Shown here: piece after piece, positions 28,052 through 36,606 of the stretch
Position numbering within the stretch: the first letter of the stretch is position 1
Layout of the letters: the number at the start of each line of letters is the position of its first letter
Assembly (NCBI RefSeq): GCF_014174495.1
Contig: NZ_JACJHR010000002.1
Span: 186,001 to 250,000, forward strand
Reading direction: 5' to 3'
Length of the DNA stretch: 64,000 nt
Source: Amycolatopsis echigonensis
GTDB lineage: Bacteria > Actinomycetota > Actinomycetes > Mycobacteriales > Pseudonocardiaceae
Translations under genes and position numbers: made by a program
Notes under the pieces: model-generated
Databases searched by the model: none
Told to the model about the DNA's origin: nothing
What the model saw: only the letters and a program-made list of their open reading frames with translations

Positions 28052-28869
28052 TGCGAGCACGGCGCCACCTCCCGAACCGACCAGCCGCCGGACAGCGCGC
28101 GCAGCAGCACGGCGTCGGCGTGTTCGGCGTCGACGGTCAGGACGACGCCGCCTGCCTGGTCCGCGACCGCGTGCACGCCTGGTTCGGCGGACCAGTTGTC
28201 GACGCTCGACGCCACCGGCAGCAGCGTGATCCGCTTGCGTTCCGGATGCGTTTCCAGCGGCGCGACCCGGCCGGCTTCGAGCCGGTACACCTCGTCGGCA
28301 TGTTCGCGCACGACGTCCGGCCGGTGGTCGGTGAACACGACGCTCGCACCGCGTGCGCGGGTTTCCGCGACCAGTTCGCCGAGCACTGTGTGCGTGCCGA
28401 CGTCGAGGCCGGACCACGGTTCGTCGAGGATCAGCAGATCCGGCCGCACCAGCACGGCTTGGGCCAGGCCGACCTTCTGCGCGTTGCCCTTCGACAGCGT
28501 GCGCAATTGCGCGTCCGGACTGCCGACCAGCGCGAGCCGCTTCAGCAGCGGATCGATCCCGGACAGGTCAGCCAGCCCGCGGATCCGCGCGAGATGCCGC
28601 AGGTAAGCGCGTGCACTCAGCCGCTGGCCGCCGGGAAACCGGTCCGGAAGATAGCCGACCGCAGGCATCCCGGTGATCTCGCCGTACGACGCGCGCGACA
28701 CTCCGGCGAGGATCCGGAGCAGCGTCGATTTGCCCGATCCGTTGGCGCCGAGAATGCCGACGACCCGCCCGGCGGGCACCTCGAAATCGATGTGGGTCAG
28801 GACGGGTTCGCCGCTTCCGTACCGTTTTCCGACTCCGCTGAGCCGGATCAGCGGAGCCGGCGCGGTCAC
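28048..28869 (-). CDS. ABC transporter ATP-binding protein
   Basis: 273 aa, GTG at 28869 overlapping the pabA stop (GTGA). Nucleotide-binding domain: Walker A GANGSGKST, signature region LSKGNAQKVGLA (LSKGN instead of LSGGQ), Walker B LLILDEPWSGLD, switch FTDHRPD. After ~205 residues a C-terminal extension of ~65 residues follows, as in some export ATPases. It pairs with the permease encoded next. The substrate is unknown; the coupling to a folate or tryptophan pathway gene is likely positional, since similar ABC genes next to pabA/trpG are seen in related genomes. Confidence 0.85.
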   Translation of the reverse strand: MTAPAPLIRLSGVGKRYGSGEPVLTHIDFEVPAGRVVGILGANGSGKSTLLRILAGVSRASYGEITGMPAVGYLPDRFPGGQRLSARAYLRHLARIRGLADLSGIDPLLKRLALVGSPDAQLRTLSKGNAQKVGLAQAVLVRPDLLILDEPWSGLDVGTHTVLGELVAETRARGASVVFTDHRPDVVREHADEVYRLEAGRVAPLETHPERKRITLLPVASSVDNWSAEPGVHAVADQAGGVVLTVDAEHADAVLLRALSGGWSVREVAPCSQ

Positions 28870-29510
28870 GCAGCCGCGGCCTTCTGCAAGGCGCGGGTGG
28901 CCCGCTCCAGGTCGTCGACGACGGTCGGGTCGACCGGGTGGCCCGCCGACGCCATCCAGTTCGCCAGCATCCGGTGACCGCATTCGGTGAGCACGGATTC
29001 CGGGTGGAACTGCACGCCCTCCAGCGGCAGTTCGCGGTGCCGCATGCCCATCACGATGCCGCTCTCGGTGGTCCCGGTGACCTCGAAGACGGCCGGGTCG
29101 ATGGTGTCCGGCAACACGGTGAGCGAGTGATACCGAGTGGCGGTGAACTCCTCCGGCAGCCCGGCGAGGATGCCGGAGCCGGTGTGCCGCACCTGGCTGG
29201 TCTTGCCGTGCAGCAGTTCGTCCGCCCGGTCGACGGTGGCTCCGAAGTGCACGCCCAGCGCCTGGTGGCCGAGGCACACGCCCAGCATCGGCGTGCGCGT
29301 CTCGGCGCATTTCGCGATCACTTCAATGCTCTGACCTGCGCGTTCCGGCGTACCAGGCCCCGGGGAGACGAGCACCGCGTCGAACTCCGGCACGCGCTCG
29401 AGATCGACGACGTCGTTGCGCCACACCGTGCAGTCGGCGCCGAGCTGCGCCAGGTACTGGACGAGGTTGTAGACGAAGCTGTCGTAGTTGTCGACGACGA
29501 GAACGCGCAT
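28866..29510 (-). CDS. pabA: Glutamine amidotransferase of anthranilate/aminodeoxychorismate synthase (TrpG/PabA)
   Basis: 214 aa. Class I glutamine amidotransferase: VDNYDSFVYNL, SPGPGTP, nucleophile Cys in LGVCLGHQALG, and His/Glu in VQFHPESVLTE. It releases ammonia from glutamine for the chorismate-using partner (PabB or TrpE), feeding folate or tryptophan synthesis. The partner is not in this window. The position between crgA and pknB matches trpG (Rv0013) of M. tuberculosis. One subunit may serve both pathways, so the symbol is pathway-neutral. First gene of a three-gene overlapping operon. Confidence 0.93.
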   Translation of the reverse strand: MRVLVVDNYDSFVYNLVQYLAQLGADCTVWRNDVVDLERVPEFDAVLVSPGPGTPERAGQSIEVIAKCAETRTPMLGVCLGHQALGVHFGATVDRADELLHGKTSQVRHTGSGILAGLPEEFTATRYHSLTVLPDTIDPAVFEVTGTTESGIVMGMRHRELPLEGVQFHPESVLTECGHRMLANWMASAGHPVDPTVVDDLERATRALQKAAAA

Positions 29511-29560
29511 GCCGCCAGCTTAGCGGCTCCCACCTGGTGGACCGTACGCCAGATCACAGT

Positions 29561-29579
29561 GATTGTTAGGATCACCTAA
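29561..29579 (+). promoter_or_regulatory. IdeR/DmdR-type iron box overlapping the fprA -10 region
   Basis: GATTGTTAGGATCACCTAA matches the DmdR/IdeR iron-box form TTAGGTTAGGCTCACCTAA at 14 of 19 positions, 14 of the last 15. TAGGAT (29567-29572) fits an actinobacterial -10, which would start transcription only a few bases before the GTG at 29586. Iron-bound repressor would cover this promoter. Confidence 0.65.
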
Positions 29580-29585
29580 CTTACC

Positions 29586-30938
29586 GTGGAGCGGGTGAGC
29601 CGAATCCTTCGTGTCGCCGTGGTGGGCGCCGGCCCCGCCGGCATCTACGCCGCCGACCTGCTGGACAAGTCCGACGCGAGCGTCGAGATCGACCTGTTCG
29701 AGCGCATGCCAGCGCCGTTCGGGCTGATCCGTTATGGCGTCGCGCCCGACCACCCGCGCATCAAGGGCATCGTCAACGCCCTGCACAAGGTGCTCGACCG
29801 GCCGAACATCCGGCTGCTCGGCAACGTCGACTACGGCACCGACCTGAAGCTGGACGACCTGCGCGAGTTCTACGACGCGGTCATCTTCGCGACCGGCGCG
29901 ATGGCCGACCGCGCGCTCGACCTCCCCGGCATCGACCTCGAGGGCAGCCACGGCGCCGCCGACTTCGTGTCCTGGTACGACGGCCACCCGGACGTGCCGC
30001 GCACCTGGCCGCTCACCGCGTCGTCGGTCGCGGTGCTCGGCGTCGGCAACGTCGCGCTGGACGTGGCGCGCATGCTCGCCAAGACCGCCGACGAACTGCT
30101 GCCGACCGACATCCCGGCGAACGTGTACGAGTGCCTCAAGGCCAGCCCGGTCACCGACGTGCACGTGTTCGGCCGTCGCGGCCCGGCGCAGGCGAAGTTC
30201 TCGCCGCTGGAACTGCGCGAACTCGACCATTCGCCGAACGTCGAGGTGATCGTGCACCCCGAGGACATGGAGTTCGACGAGGCGAGCGTCGCCGAACTGC
30301 GCTCGTCCAAGCAGACCGACATGGTCGTGAAGACCCTGCAGGAATGGGCGATTCGCGACGAGGGCACCCGTCCGCGCCGGCTGCACCTGCACTTCTTCCA
30401 TTCGCCGGTCGAGGTGCTCGGCGAGGACGGCAAGGTGGTCGGCCTGCGCACCGAACGCACCGAGTACCGCGACGGCAAGGTCGTCGGCACCGGCGAGTTC
30501 CACGACTGGGACGTGCAGGCGGTGTACCGCGCGGTCGGGTACCTCTCGTCGCATCTGCCGGAAATCCCGTTCGACCACACCGCGGGCGTGATCCCGAACC
30601 AGGGCGGCCGCGTGCTGGACCTGGACGAGAACCAGGTCCCCGGCGTGTACGTGACCGGCTGGATCAAGCGCGGCCCGGTCGGCCTGATCGGGCACACGAA
30701 GGGCGACGCGGCCGAGACGGTCGCGAACCTGCTGGCGGACGCGGATACTCTCGCCGCGCCGCGGCATTCGTCGCCGGACGCGATCCTGGAGTTCCTTTCC
30801 GCACGCGGTATCGCGTTCACCACCTGGGAAGGGTGGGGCATGCTCGACGCGCACGAGAAGTCGCTCGGCGAGGCCGAGGGACGCGAGCGGGTGAAGGTCG
30901 TGGAGCGGGACGAGATGGTGCGGGTTTCGCGCGCTTAG
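29586..30938 (+). CDS. fprA: Ferredoxin/NADP+ reductase, FprA type
   Basis: 450 aa, GTG at 29586 (alternative GTG 29595, after GGAG). N-terminal FAD motif VAVVGAGPAGIYAADLL, then ERMPAPFGLIRYGVAPDHP typical of adrenodoxin-reductase-like enzymes, NADPH motif VLGVGNVALDVARML, HVFGRRGPAQAKFSP, and the late FAD element YVTGWIKRGPVGLIGHTKGDA. It moves electrons between NADPH and ferredoxins for P450s or iron metabolism. The iron box on its promoter suggests induction in iron starvation. It overlaps the convergent oxidoreductase gene by four bases. Confidence 0.95.
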   Translation: MERVSRILRVAVVGAGPAGIYAADLLDKSDASVEIDLFERMPAPFGLIRYGVAPDHPRIKGIVNALHKVLDRPNIRLLGNVDYGTDLKLDDLREFYDAVIFATGAMADRALDLPGIDLEGSHGAADFVSWYDGHPDVPRTWPLTASSVAVLGVGNVALDVARMLAKTADELLPTDIPANVYECLKASPVTDVHVFGRRGPAQAKFSPLELRELDHSPNVEVIVHPEDMEFDEASVAELRSSKQTDMVVKTLQEWAIRDEGTRPRRLHLHFFHSPVEVLGEDGKVVGLRTERTEYRDGKVVGTGEFHDWDVQAVYRAVGYLSSHLPEIPFDHTAGVIPNQGGRVLDLDENQVPGVYVTGWIKRGPVGLIGHTKGDAAETVANLLADADTLAAPRHSSPDAILEFLSARGIAFTTWEGWGMLDAHEKSLGEAEGRERVKVVERDEMVRVSRA

Positions 30939-31846
30939 TTCACGTACACGATCTTCCCGCGGGCATGCCGGCTTTCGCTCAGTTCGTGCGCGGCCGCGGC
31001 TTCGCTGAGCGGGAAGGTCGCTGCGACGGGAATCCGCAGACGGCCTTCCCCGGCGAGTTTCACCGCATCGCCAAGGCCGTGTACCGCCAGCGGGTCAGCG
31101 CCGGGTATCGCGGCACCGTGTGAGAAGTGCACGCCATGCTGTGCCGCAGTGGGATCAGCGATCGTCACGACGCGAGCCGGATCTCCGGTGAGCTCGATCA
31201 GGTCCGGCAGTGCTCCCCCAGCGCAGTCGAAGACGGCGTCAACGCTGGCCAGGGCGCGGACTCGGTCGACAAGGCCGGGACCGTAAGTCGTCGGCTCGGC
31301 ACCGAGCGAGCGCAGGAAATCGTGGTTGTGCGGGCTGGCGGTGCCGATCACCGTGGCACCGCGGGCTACTGCCAGCTGGATGGCGACCGTGCCGACGCTC
31401 CCCGCCGCGCCGTGCACCAGGATCGTTCCGCCAGGGAGCTGATCGAGCACCCGGGTGGCGGTTTCGACCGCACCCGCGGCCCCGCCCGCCTCGGCCCAGC
31501 TCCACGAAGCCGGTTTGGCCGCCCAGTGGACAAGAACGGCGTACTCGGCGTTGGCCCCTCGCCGATCCGCCGCGGTCATGCCGAAGACGGGTGCACCAAG
31601 CTCGACCCCGTCGACCCCGTCGCCGACCTCGTCCACCACGCCGGCGGCGTCGTACCCGGTCCGGTACGGGAACTCCACCGGCACCAAGCCCTTTCGCGCA
31701 CCGGATCGGATGCTCGTTTCGCCCGCGGAGAAGCCGGACGCGCGCACGGAAATGCGAATCTCACCGGGTCCGGCATGCGGTTCGGCGACATCGGCGACGT
31801 GCACGACGCTCGGCGGGCCATACTGGGAAAACTGGACGGCTTTCAT
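30935..31846 (-). CDS. Quinone oxidoreductase-like (zinc-type alcohol dehydrogenase superfamily)
   Basis: 303 aa, ATG at 31846. N-terminal GroES-like domain (MKAVQFSQYGPPSVV, ASGFSAGE, GYDAAGVVDEVGDGV) and Rossmann domain with VHGAAGSVGTVAIQLA, the NADPH motif of zeta-crystallin-like quinone reductases. The Cys/His zinc ligands of true alcohol dehydrogenases are absent, so it is a zinc-free MDR reductase. It is divergent from a TetR gene 62 bases away, a usual arrangement for an enzyme under its own repressor. Confidence 0.88.
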   Translation of the reverse strand: MKAVQFSQYGPPSVVHVADVAEPHAGPGEIRISVRASGFSAGETSIRSGARKGLVPVEFPYRTGYDAAGVVDEVGDGVDGVELGAPVFGMTAADRRGANAEYAVLVHWAAKPASWSWAEAGGAAGAVETATRVLDQLPGGTILVHGAAGSVGTVAIQLAVARGATVIGTASPHNHDFLRSLGAEPTTYGPGLVDRVRALASVDAVFDCAGGALPDLIELTGDPARVVTIADPTAAQHGVHFSHGAAIPGADPLAVHGLGDAVKLAGEGRLRIPVAATFPLSEAAAAHELSESRHARGKIVYVN

Positions 31847-31908
31847 GCTTCCGAAGGTATTCCAGCAGGTCAGCGGGACAGCCGGAAGTGAGAGAGGGGA
31901 AGGCCGAA

Positions 31909-32505
31909 GTGAGACGGACCGACGCCGAGCACAACCGGGTGCGCATTCTCGCCGCGGCCCGGGTGGCTTTCACCGTCCGCGGATACGGCGTGCCGATGCG
32001 GGAAATCGCACGGAAGGCCGAGGTGAGCGTCGCGACGATTTACCGGCATTTTCCGACCAAAGAGGCGTTGATCGCCGAAGCGTTCGCCGAGGAGCTGGCG
32101 TTGTGCTCGTCGATCGTCGAGGAGGGCCTGGCGGCGGCTGATCCGTGGCGGGGATTCGTGCTGGTGCTGGAGAAGCTCACCGAGGTGCACGCGCGTGAGC
32201 AGGGGTTCCGCGCGTTCGTCGCCCAACTGCCGCGCAAGCTCGATTTCGTCGCCGACCGCGCCCGGACGCTGCGGATGCTGCTCGAACTCATCCGCCGAGC
32301 GAAGGAAACCGGCGATCTGCGCCCGGATTTCGTGCTGGAGGACCTCGTGCTGGCGTTGGTCGCCAACGAGGGCATCCAGATGGAACCCGCTTCCGCGCGA
32401 GTCGCGGCGGTGCGGCGGTTCACGGCGTTGCTGCTCCAGTCGTTCCGTGCCCACCCGGCTGCCGCACCGCTGCCGCCCGCGGTGCGAGTGCCGTTCCGCG
32501 CTTAA
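31909..32505 (+). CDS. TetR family regulator
   Basis: 198 aa. GTG at 31909 has GAGGGGA about 7 bases upstream; an in-frame GTG at 31888 is possible. HTH region RILAAARVAFTVRGYGVPMREIARKAEVSVATIYRHF is a clear TetR N-domain; the helical C-domain binds an unknown ligand. It likely controls the divergent quinone oxidoreductase from the 62-base gap. Its 3' end overlaps the convergent response-regulator gene by four bases. Confidence 0.9.
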   Translation: MRRTDAEHNRVRILAAARVAFTVRGYGVPMREIARKAEVSVATIYRHFPTKEALIAEAFAEELALCSSIVEEGLAAADPWRGFVLVLEKLTEVHAREQGFRAFVAQLPRKLDFVADRARTLRMLLELIRRAKETGDLRPDFVLEDLVLALVANEGIQMEPASARVAAVRRFTALLLQSFRAHPAAAPLPPAVRVPFRA

Positions 32506-33158
32506 CTTGAGCCGAGGAACTTCAGGACCGCGAGCACCCGGCGATTCGTGTCGTCCGACGCGGAAATCCCGAGCTTGGCGAAGATATTCGCGGTGTGTTT
32601 GCCGACCGCGCCTTCGCTGAAGTGCAACCGGCCGGCGATCGCGGCGTTCGAGCAGCCTTCCGCCATCAAGCCGAGCACCTCGCGTTCCCGGGGTGTCAAA
32701 GCCGCCAACGGGTCCGAAGCGTTGCCAGCTACCAGTTTTGCGATCACTTCGGGGTCCATCGCGGTCCCGCCCGCGGCGACCCGGCGAACCGCGTCGATGA
32801 ACTGCTCCGCGTTGAACACCCGATCCTTCAGCAGATAGCCGATCGCGCCGGTGCCGTCCGCGAGGAGTTCGCGCGCGTACAGCTGCTCGACGTGTTGCGA
32901 CAGCACGAGAATCGGCAGCCCGGGGTTCTCCCGGCGGGCGGCGAGCGCGACCTGGAGCCCCTCGTCGGTGTTGGTCGGCGGCATCCGTACGTCCACAATG
33001 GACACATCGGGTCGGTGTTCGCGGAGCGCGGCGGCGAGTTCGGGCCCGGAGCCGACGGCCGCGACGACGTCGAAACCGTGTGCGGCGAGCAGGTGGGTCA
33101 GGCCGTCTCGGAGGAGGTACTGGTCTTCGGCGACGACGGTCCGGGGTCGAGCTGGCAC
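32502..33158 (-). CDS. NarL/LuxR-family response regulator
   Basis: 218 aa, GTG at 33158 inside the kinase gene. Receiver domain with the acidic pair in VVAEDQ, phosphoacceptor Asp in VSIVDVRMPP (about residue 54) and Lys in YLLKDRV; C-terminal LuxR HTH LTPREREVLGLMAEGCSNAAIAGRLHFSEGAVGKHTANIF. It is the partner of the overlapping histidine kinase and probably controls the ABC exporter genes just beyond it, which are transcribed the other way. Confidence 0.93.
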   Translation of the reverse strand: MPARPRTVVAEDQYLLRDGLTHLLAAHGFDVVAAVGSGPELAAALREHRPDVSIVDVRMPPTNTDEGLQVALAARRENPGLPILVLSQHVEQLYARELLADGTGAIGYLLKDRVFNAEQFIDAVRRVAAGGTAMDPEVIAKLVAGNASDPLAALTPREREVLGLMAEGCSNAAIAGRLHFSEGAVGKHTANIFAKLGISASDDTNRRVLAVLKFLGSS

Positions 33159-34900
33159 GGCACCTCCACGATCGCCTCCGTCGGGCCGCCCGGCGGGCTG
33201 GTCAGCGCCAACCTACCGGCGAATCCGGACAGTCTCCGCTCGATTCCGCGCAAACCCGTCCCCCGCGCGGCGTCCGCCCCGCCCTTGCCGTCGTCGGTCA
33301 CGATCGCGCGCAGCACCCCGTCGAGGTACTCCAGGGCCACCGTCGCGCGCCGGGCCTCGCCGTGTTTTGCCGCGTTGCCGAGCAATTCGCACACCGCGAA
33401 GTACGCGCAAGCCTCCGCCGGCTGTTCGAGCCGACCCGGCACTGACGCCGTGACCTCGACTTTCAACGGACTGTCCAGCGCCGCCGCGCGCACCGCGTCG
33501 ACCAGCCCGCGCTCCGACAACACCGGCGGATGGATGCCGCGCACCAGCGACCGCAGCTCGGTGAGCGCCTCCGACGACGCTTCCCGCAACTCGGCGGCCA
33601 GCTGTTTCGCCTTGTCCGGGTCGTGGTCGATCAACGCTTCCACCGCGCCGAGCTTCATCCCCATCGCGACCAGCCGCGACTGGATGCCGTCGTGCAGGTC
33701 GCGCTCGATCCTGCGCAGCTCAGCGGCCTGCGCGACGGTGACCTCGACCCGGTTTTGGTCGAGCCGGTGCACCCGCTGCGCCAGCCGGGACGCCTCGGTC
33801 GGGCCAAGCAGCCATCGGCCGAGTTTCGCCTGCGCCCTGACCGACCACCGCGTCGGCAGCAGCCCCAGGAACACCGCCGCCAACGTCACCGGCGTCATCG
33901 CGAACGCGCCGCCAGTGCTCGTCACCGCAGGCAGCCCGACCATCTCGAACCACCCATGACCAGCCCCGATCCACAAGGCGACCAGTCCGTACGTCCCCCA
34001 GAAAACCAGCGCCGCCGACGGCACCCACAGCACCGGCGTCACCACCGGAAGCACCACTCCGGCCGCCATGTCTCGCCAAGTGGCACGATCGCGGAGCATC
34101 CAGCGGAGCCGGGCGCGCCGCATCGGCCACCACGGTTCCTCGTACAACTGCTTGCCGAACTGGTACAGGCCGTCGCCGCGCGGTATCGGCAGTGCGGGCG
34201 GCGGGACGTACGGCTGCGCGATCCGCACGCCGGTCCAGCGCTCCGCTTCGCGGCGGAAGGTGTCGGCGACCGCGCGGCTGGCCCGCGTGACGGTCGGGAA
34301 CACCGGTACCGCCCCGAACAACACGATGAGCTGGGCGACCGTCATGCCCAGCTGCGCCAAAGAGATCGCCCACAGGCCGAGCTGGTGCCCGAGCGTCTCG
34401 AGCCGGCGGTGGGGCCAGCTCTTCCCCCGCGGCGCGCGCGGGCCGAGCCAGTACGCGGTCCACCGGGCGTACCCGCGCAGCGCTACTGGACCCGAGACCA
34501 GCGAAAGCCCCGCGAAAACCAGCGCGACCAGCGGGTTCAGCAGCTGCCAGCCGAACTCCCGGCCGGTCGCCGGATCCTCCATGATCCACGTGAAACGTCG
34601 ATTCCAGCGGATCCACCACGCGCGCCGGTACAGCTGGGTGCCGTCGCGGTACCAGCCGTCGCGCTCGCGTTGCGGCTCCGGCGGGGCAGGCCGGTACGGG
34701 CTGGGAATCTCCCGACCAGTCCACTGACCGACCAGCTCCCGGGTGCGCCGCGACCGAATGCGGGCGAGTTCGACCACCGGCGAGAAGAACAGCACCAGGC
34801 CGACGCACAACAGCGCGAACGCGATGAGTTCGAGCAGGACGTCCACCCAGCTCACCACTGCGAGCCCGGCGAGGGCCCACGCACGCCGCACCGACGTCAT
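33098..34900 (-). CDS. Membrane histidine kinase with duplicated sensor module
   Basis: 600 aa, ATG at 34900 after GAGAGGGGGT. Several membrane helices and two similar sensor units: REIPSPYRPAPPEP...YRDGTQLYRRAWWIRWNRRFTWIM and VRIAQPYVPPPALP...YQFGKQLYEEPWWPMRRARLRWML. Then HisKA_3 with the phospho-His in IERDLHDGIQSRLVAMG, LTELRSLVRGIHPP, and a HATPase with ELLGNAAKHG and TDDGKGGA, GTGLRGIERRL. Signal unknown. The gene overlaps the response regulator start by 61 bases. Confidence 0.92.
   Translation of the reverse strand: MTSVRRAWALAGLAVVSWVDVLLELIAFALLCVGLVLFFSPVVELARIRSRRTRELVGQWTGREIPSPYRPAPPEPQRERDGWYRDGTQLYRRAWWIRWNRRFTWIMEDPATGREFGWQLLNPLVALVFAGLSLVSGPVALRGYARWTAYWLGPRAPRGKSWPHRRLETLGHQLGLWAISLAQLGMTVAQLIVLFGAVPVFPTVTRASRAVADTFRREAERWTGVRIAQPYVPPPALPIPRGDGLYQFGKQLYEEPWWPMRRARLRWMLRDRATWRDMAAGVVLPVVTPVLWVPSAALVFWGTYGLVALWIGAGHGWFEMVGLPAVTSTGGAFAMTPVTLAAVFLGLLPTRWSVRAQAKLGRWLLGPTEASRLAQRVHRLDQNRVEVTVAQAAELRRIERDLHDGIQSRLVAMGMKLGAVEALIDHDPDKAKQLAAELREASSEALTELRSLVRGIHPPVLSERGLVDAVRAAALDSPLKVEVTASVPGRLEQPAEACAYFAVCELLGNAAKHGEARRATVALEYLDGVLRAIVTDDGKGGADAARGTGLRGIERRLSGFAGRLALTSPPGGPTEAIVEVPCQLDPGPSSPKTSTSSETA
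34583..34596. promoter_or_regulatory. parS-like ParB site within the kinase gene
   Basis: GATCCACGTGAAAC differs from the form GTTNCACGTGNAAC at one position and keeps the right half CACGTGAAAC intact. parS sites cluster near origins, consistent with gyrA/gyrB in the same window. Confidence 0.45.
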
Positions 34901-35066
34901 GGCACCCCCTCTCCGGCCCAGTCTCGCCGCCCCGGTCTTCCCGCGCCCTGGCCCCAGCTCCCGGACCGAGGTGGCCCTAGCCCCACCCCACTGCCCGCAA
35001 AATCCCACCTCAACCGGGGTTTCCGGCTCATTCTGCCGGACCGCGCGCGCTTCTAGCGTCGTTCGC

Positions 35067-35777
35067 ATGCGACTCATCGAAGTTTCCGAACTCCGCAAGG
35101 CCTACGCGGGCCGGGTCGTGGTCGACGGCGTCTCGTTCTCCGTCGAACGCGGCGAGATTTTCGGCGTTCTCGGCACGAATGGAGCCGGGAAGACCACCAC
35201 GGTCGAATGTCTCCAGGGTCTGCGTTCACCGGATTCCGGCATGATTTCCGTGCTGGGCCTGGATCCAGCACGCGATGCCGCCGAACTGCGCAGACGCGTC
35301 GGCACCCAGCTGCAGGACGCACGGCTGCCGGAGAAACTGCGGGTCCGCGAGGCGCTCGCACTGTTCGCGTCCTTCTACCCGAACCCAGCCGACACCGACG
35401 GGCTGCTGACCCAACTCGGTCTGGATACCCACCGCGACGTCGCCTTCGGCAAGCTCTCCGGAGGTCTGCGGCAGCGGCTGTCGATCGCACTCGCCCTGGT
35501 CGGCAACCCCGAGGTCGCCATTCTCGACGAGCTGACCACCGGCCTGGACCCGCATGCCCGGCAGGAAACCTGGCAGCTGGTCGAGAACGTGCGCGCTTCC
35601 GGCGTGACGATCGTGCTGGTCACCCACTTCATGGACGAGGCGCAACGGCTGTGCGATCGCCTCGTGCTGCTTGACCAGGGCCGAGTCGTCGCCACCGGCA
35701 CTCCCGCAGAACTGCTCGCCGATACCGGACAGCCCAATCTGCAAGACGCGTTCGTCGCCCTCACCTCGCGCAACTGA
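35067..35777 (+). CDS. ABC exporter ATP-binding protein (drug/daunorubicin-type)
   Basis: 236 aa. ATG at 35067, 7 bases after a TAGCGT -10, so the transcript is probably leaderless. Walker A GTNGAGKTT, Q-loop TQLQDAR, signature LSGGLRQRLSIA, Walker B VAILDELTTGLDP (DEL instead of DEP), switch VTHFMDEA. Such ATPases form homodimers with a six-helix permease, here the next gene 11 bases on. Likely exporter of a drug or lipid under control of the adjacent two-component system, which faces the other way from a ~165-base shared promoter region. Confidence 0.92.
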   Translation: MRLIEVSELRKAYAGRVVVDGVSFSVERGEIFGVLGTNGAGKTTTVECLQGLRSPDSGMISVLGLDPARDAAELRRRVGTQLQDARLPEKLRVREALALFASFYPNPADTDGLLTQLGLDTHRDVAFGKLSGGLRQRLSIALALVGNPEVAILDELTTGLDPHARQETWQLVENVRASGVTIVLVTHFMDEAQRLCDRLVLLDQGRVVATGTPAELLADTGQPNLQDAFVALTSRN

Positions 35778-35788
35778 AGGAATTTCCG

Positions 35789-36514
35789 ATGCGTACTTTG
35801 CTGATGACCGAAGCAAAACTCTTCCTGCGCACGCCGCTGTGGGCGGTCCTGGGCGTCTTCCTGCCGACCGCGGTTTTGCTGGGCGTCGGCTCGATCCCCG
35901 GAATGCGGGAGCCGAGCCCCGTGACCAGCGGATACCGATTTGTCGACTTATGGGTTCCGTCGCTGGTGGTCATCGCACTGGCGATGCTGGGCCTGCAGGT
36001 GATCCCAGCCGCCGTCGCGACCTATCGCGAGCAAGGCATCCTTCGCCGTCTCGCCACCACGCCGGTGCCGCCCGCGTATCTTCTGCTCGCCCAAGTGCTC
36101 ATCCACGCCGCCGTCGCACTGGCCGGCGTGGCGCTGATGCTCGTCACCGCCAAAATCGCCTTCGACGTGCCGATTCCGCGACACCCCGGGCTCTTCCTGC
36201 TGGCCCTGCTGCTCGGCCTGGTTTCGATCTTCGCGCTCGGCTTGATCGCCGCGTCCCTCGCCCGCACGGGCAAAGCCGCCGGCGGACTGGCGATGATCGC
36301 CTTCTTTCCCGTCATGTTCCTCGGCGGCGTCTACCTGCCACGGCCGCTGCTGCCCCCGGTGCTGCAGAAAATCGGCGCTTACGTGCCACCAGGCACCCAG
36401 TCGCTCCAAGACGCCTGGGTCGGCAACGGCGGACAGCCGCTGCAGTTCGCCGCCTTGGCCGCCTTCGCGCTGGGCGGAACGGCGCTCGCCGTGCGGCTGT
36501 TCCGGTGGGAGTGA
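35789..36514 (+). CDS. ABC-2 type transporter permease
   Basis: 241 aa, ATG with GAAGGAA 6 bases upstream. Six membrane segments of the ABC-2 type (WAVLGVFLPTAVLLGVG, VVIALAMLGLQVIPAAV, LAQVLIHAAVALAGVALMLV, LFLLALLLGLVSIFALGLIAASLA, GLAMIAFFPVMFLGGVYLP and the last near the C-terminus FAALAAFALGGTALAV). The ATYREQGILRRLATTP loop is the coupling region seen in this family. Partner of the ATPase encoded immediately upstream. Confidence 0.92.
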   Translation: MRTLLMTEAKLFLRTPLWAVLGVFLPTAVLLGVGSIPGMREPSPVTSGYRFVDLWVPSLVVIALAMLGLQVIPAAVATYREQGILRRLATTPVPPAYLLLAQVLIHAAVALAGVALMLVTAKIAFDVPIPRHPGLFLLALLLGLVSIFALGLIAASLARTGKAAGGLAMIAFFPVMFLGGVYLPRPLLPPVLQKIGAYVPPGTQSLQDAWVGNGGQPLQFAALAAFALGGTALAVRLFRWE

Positions 36515-36606
36515 TCCACCAAAGTGGTGATGAAACTCGTTTTCTCTTGTGGCCGGGCCCGGCGGGCCGGTAGCCCTGAGGGGTACCGCTGACCATGGAG
36601 GTTGTC

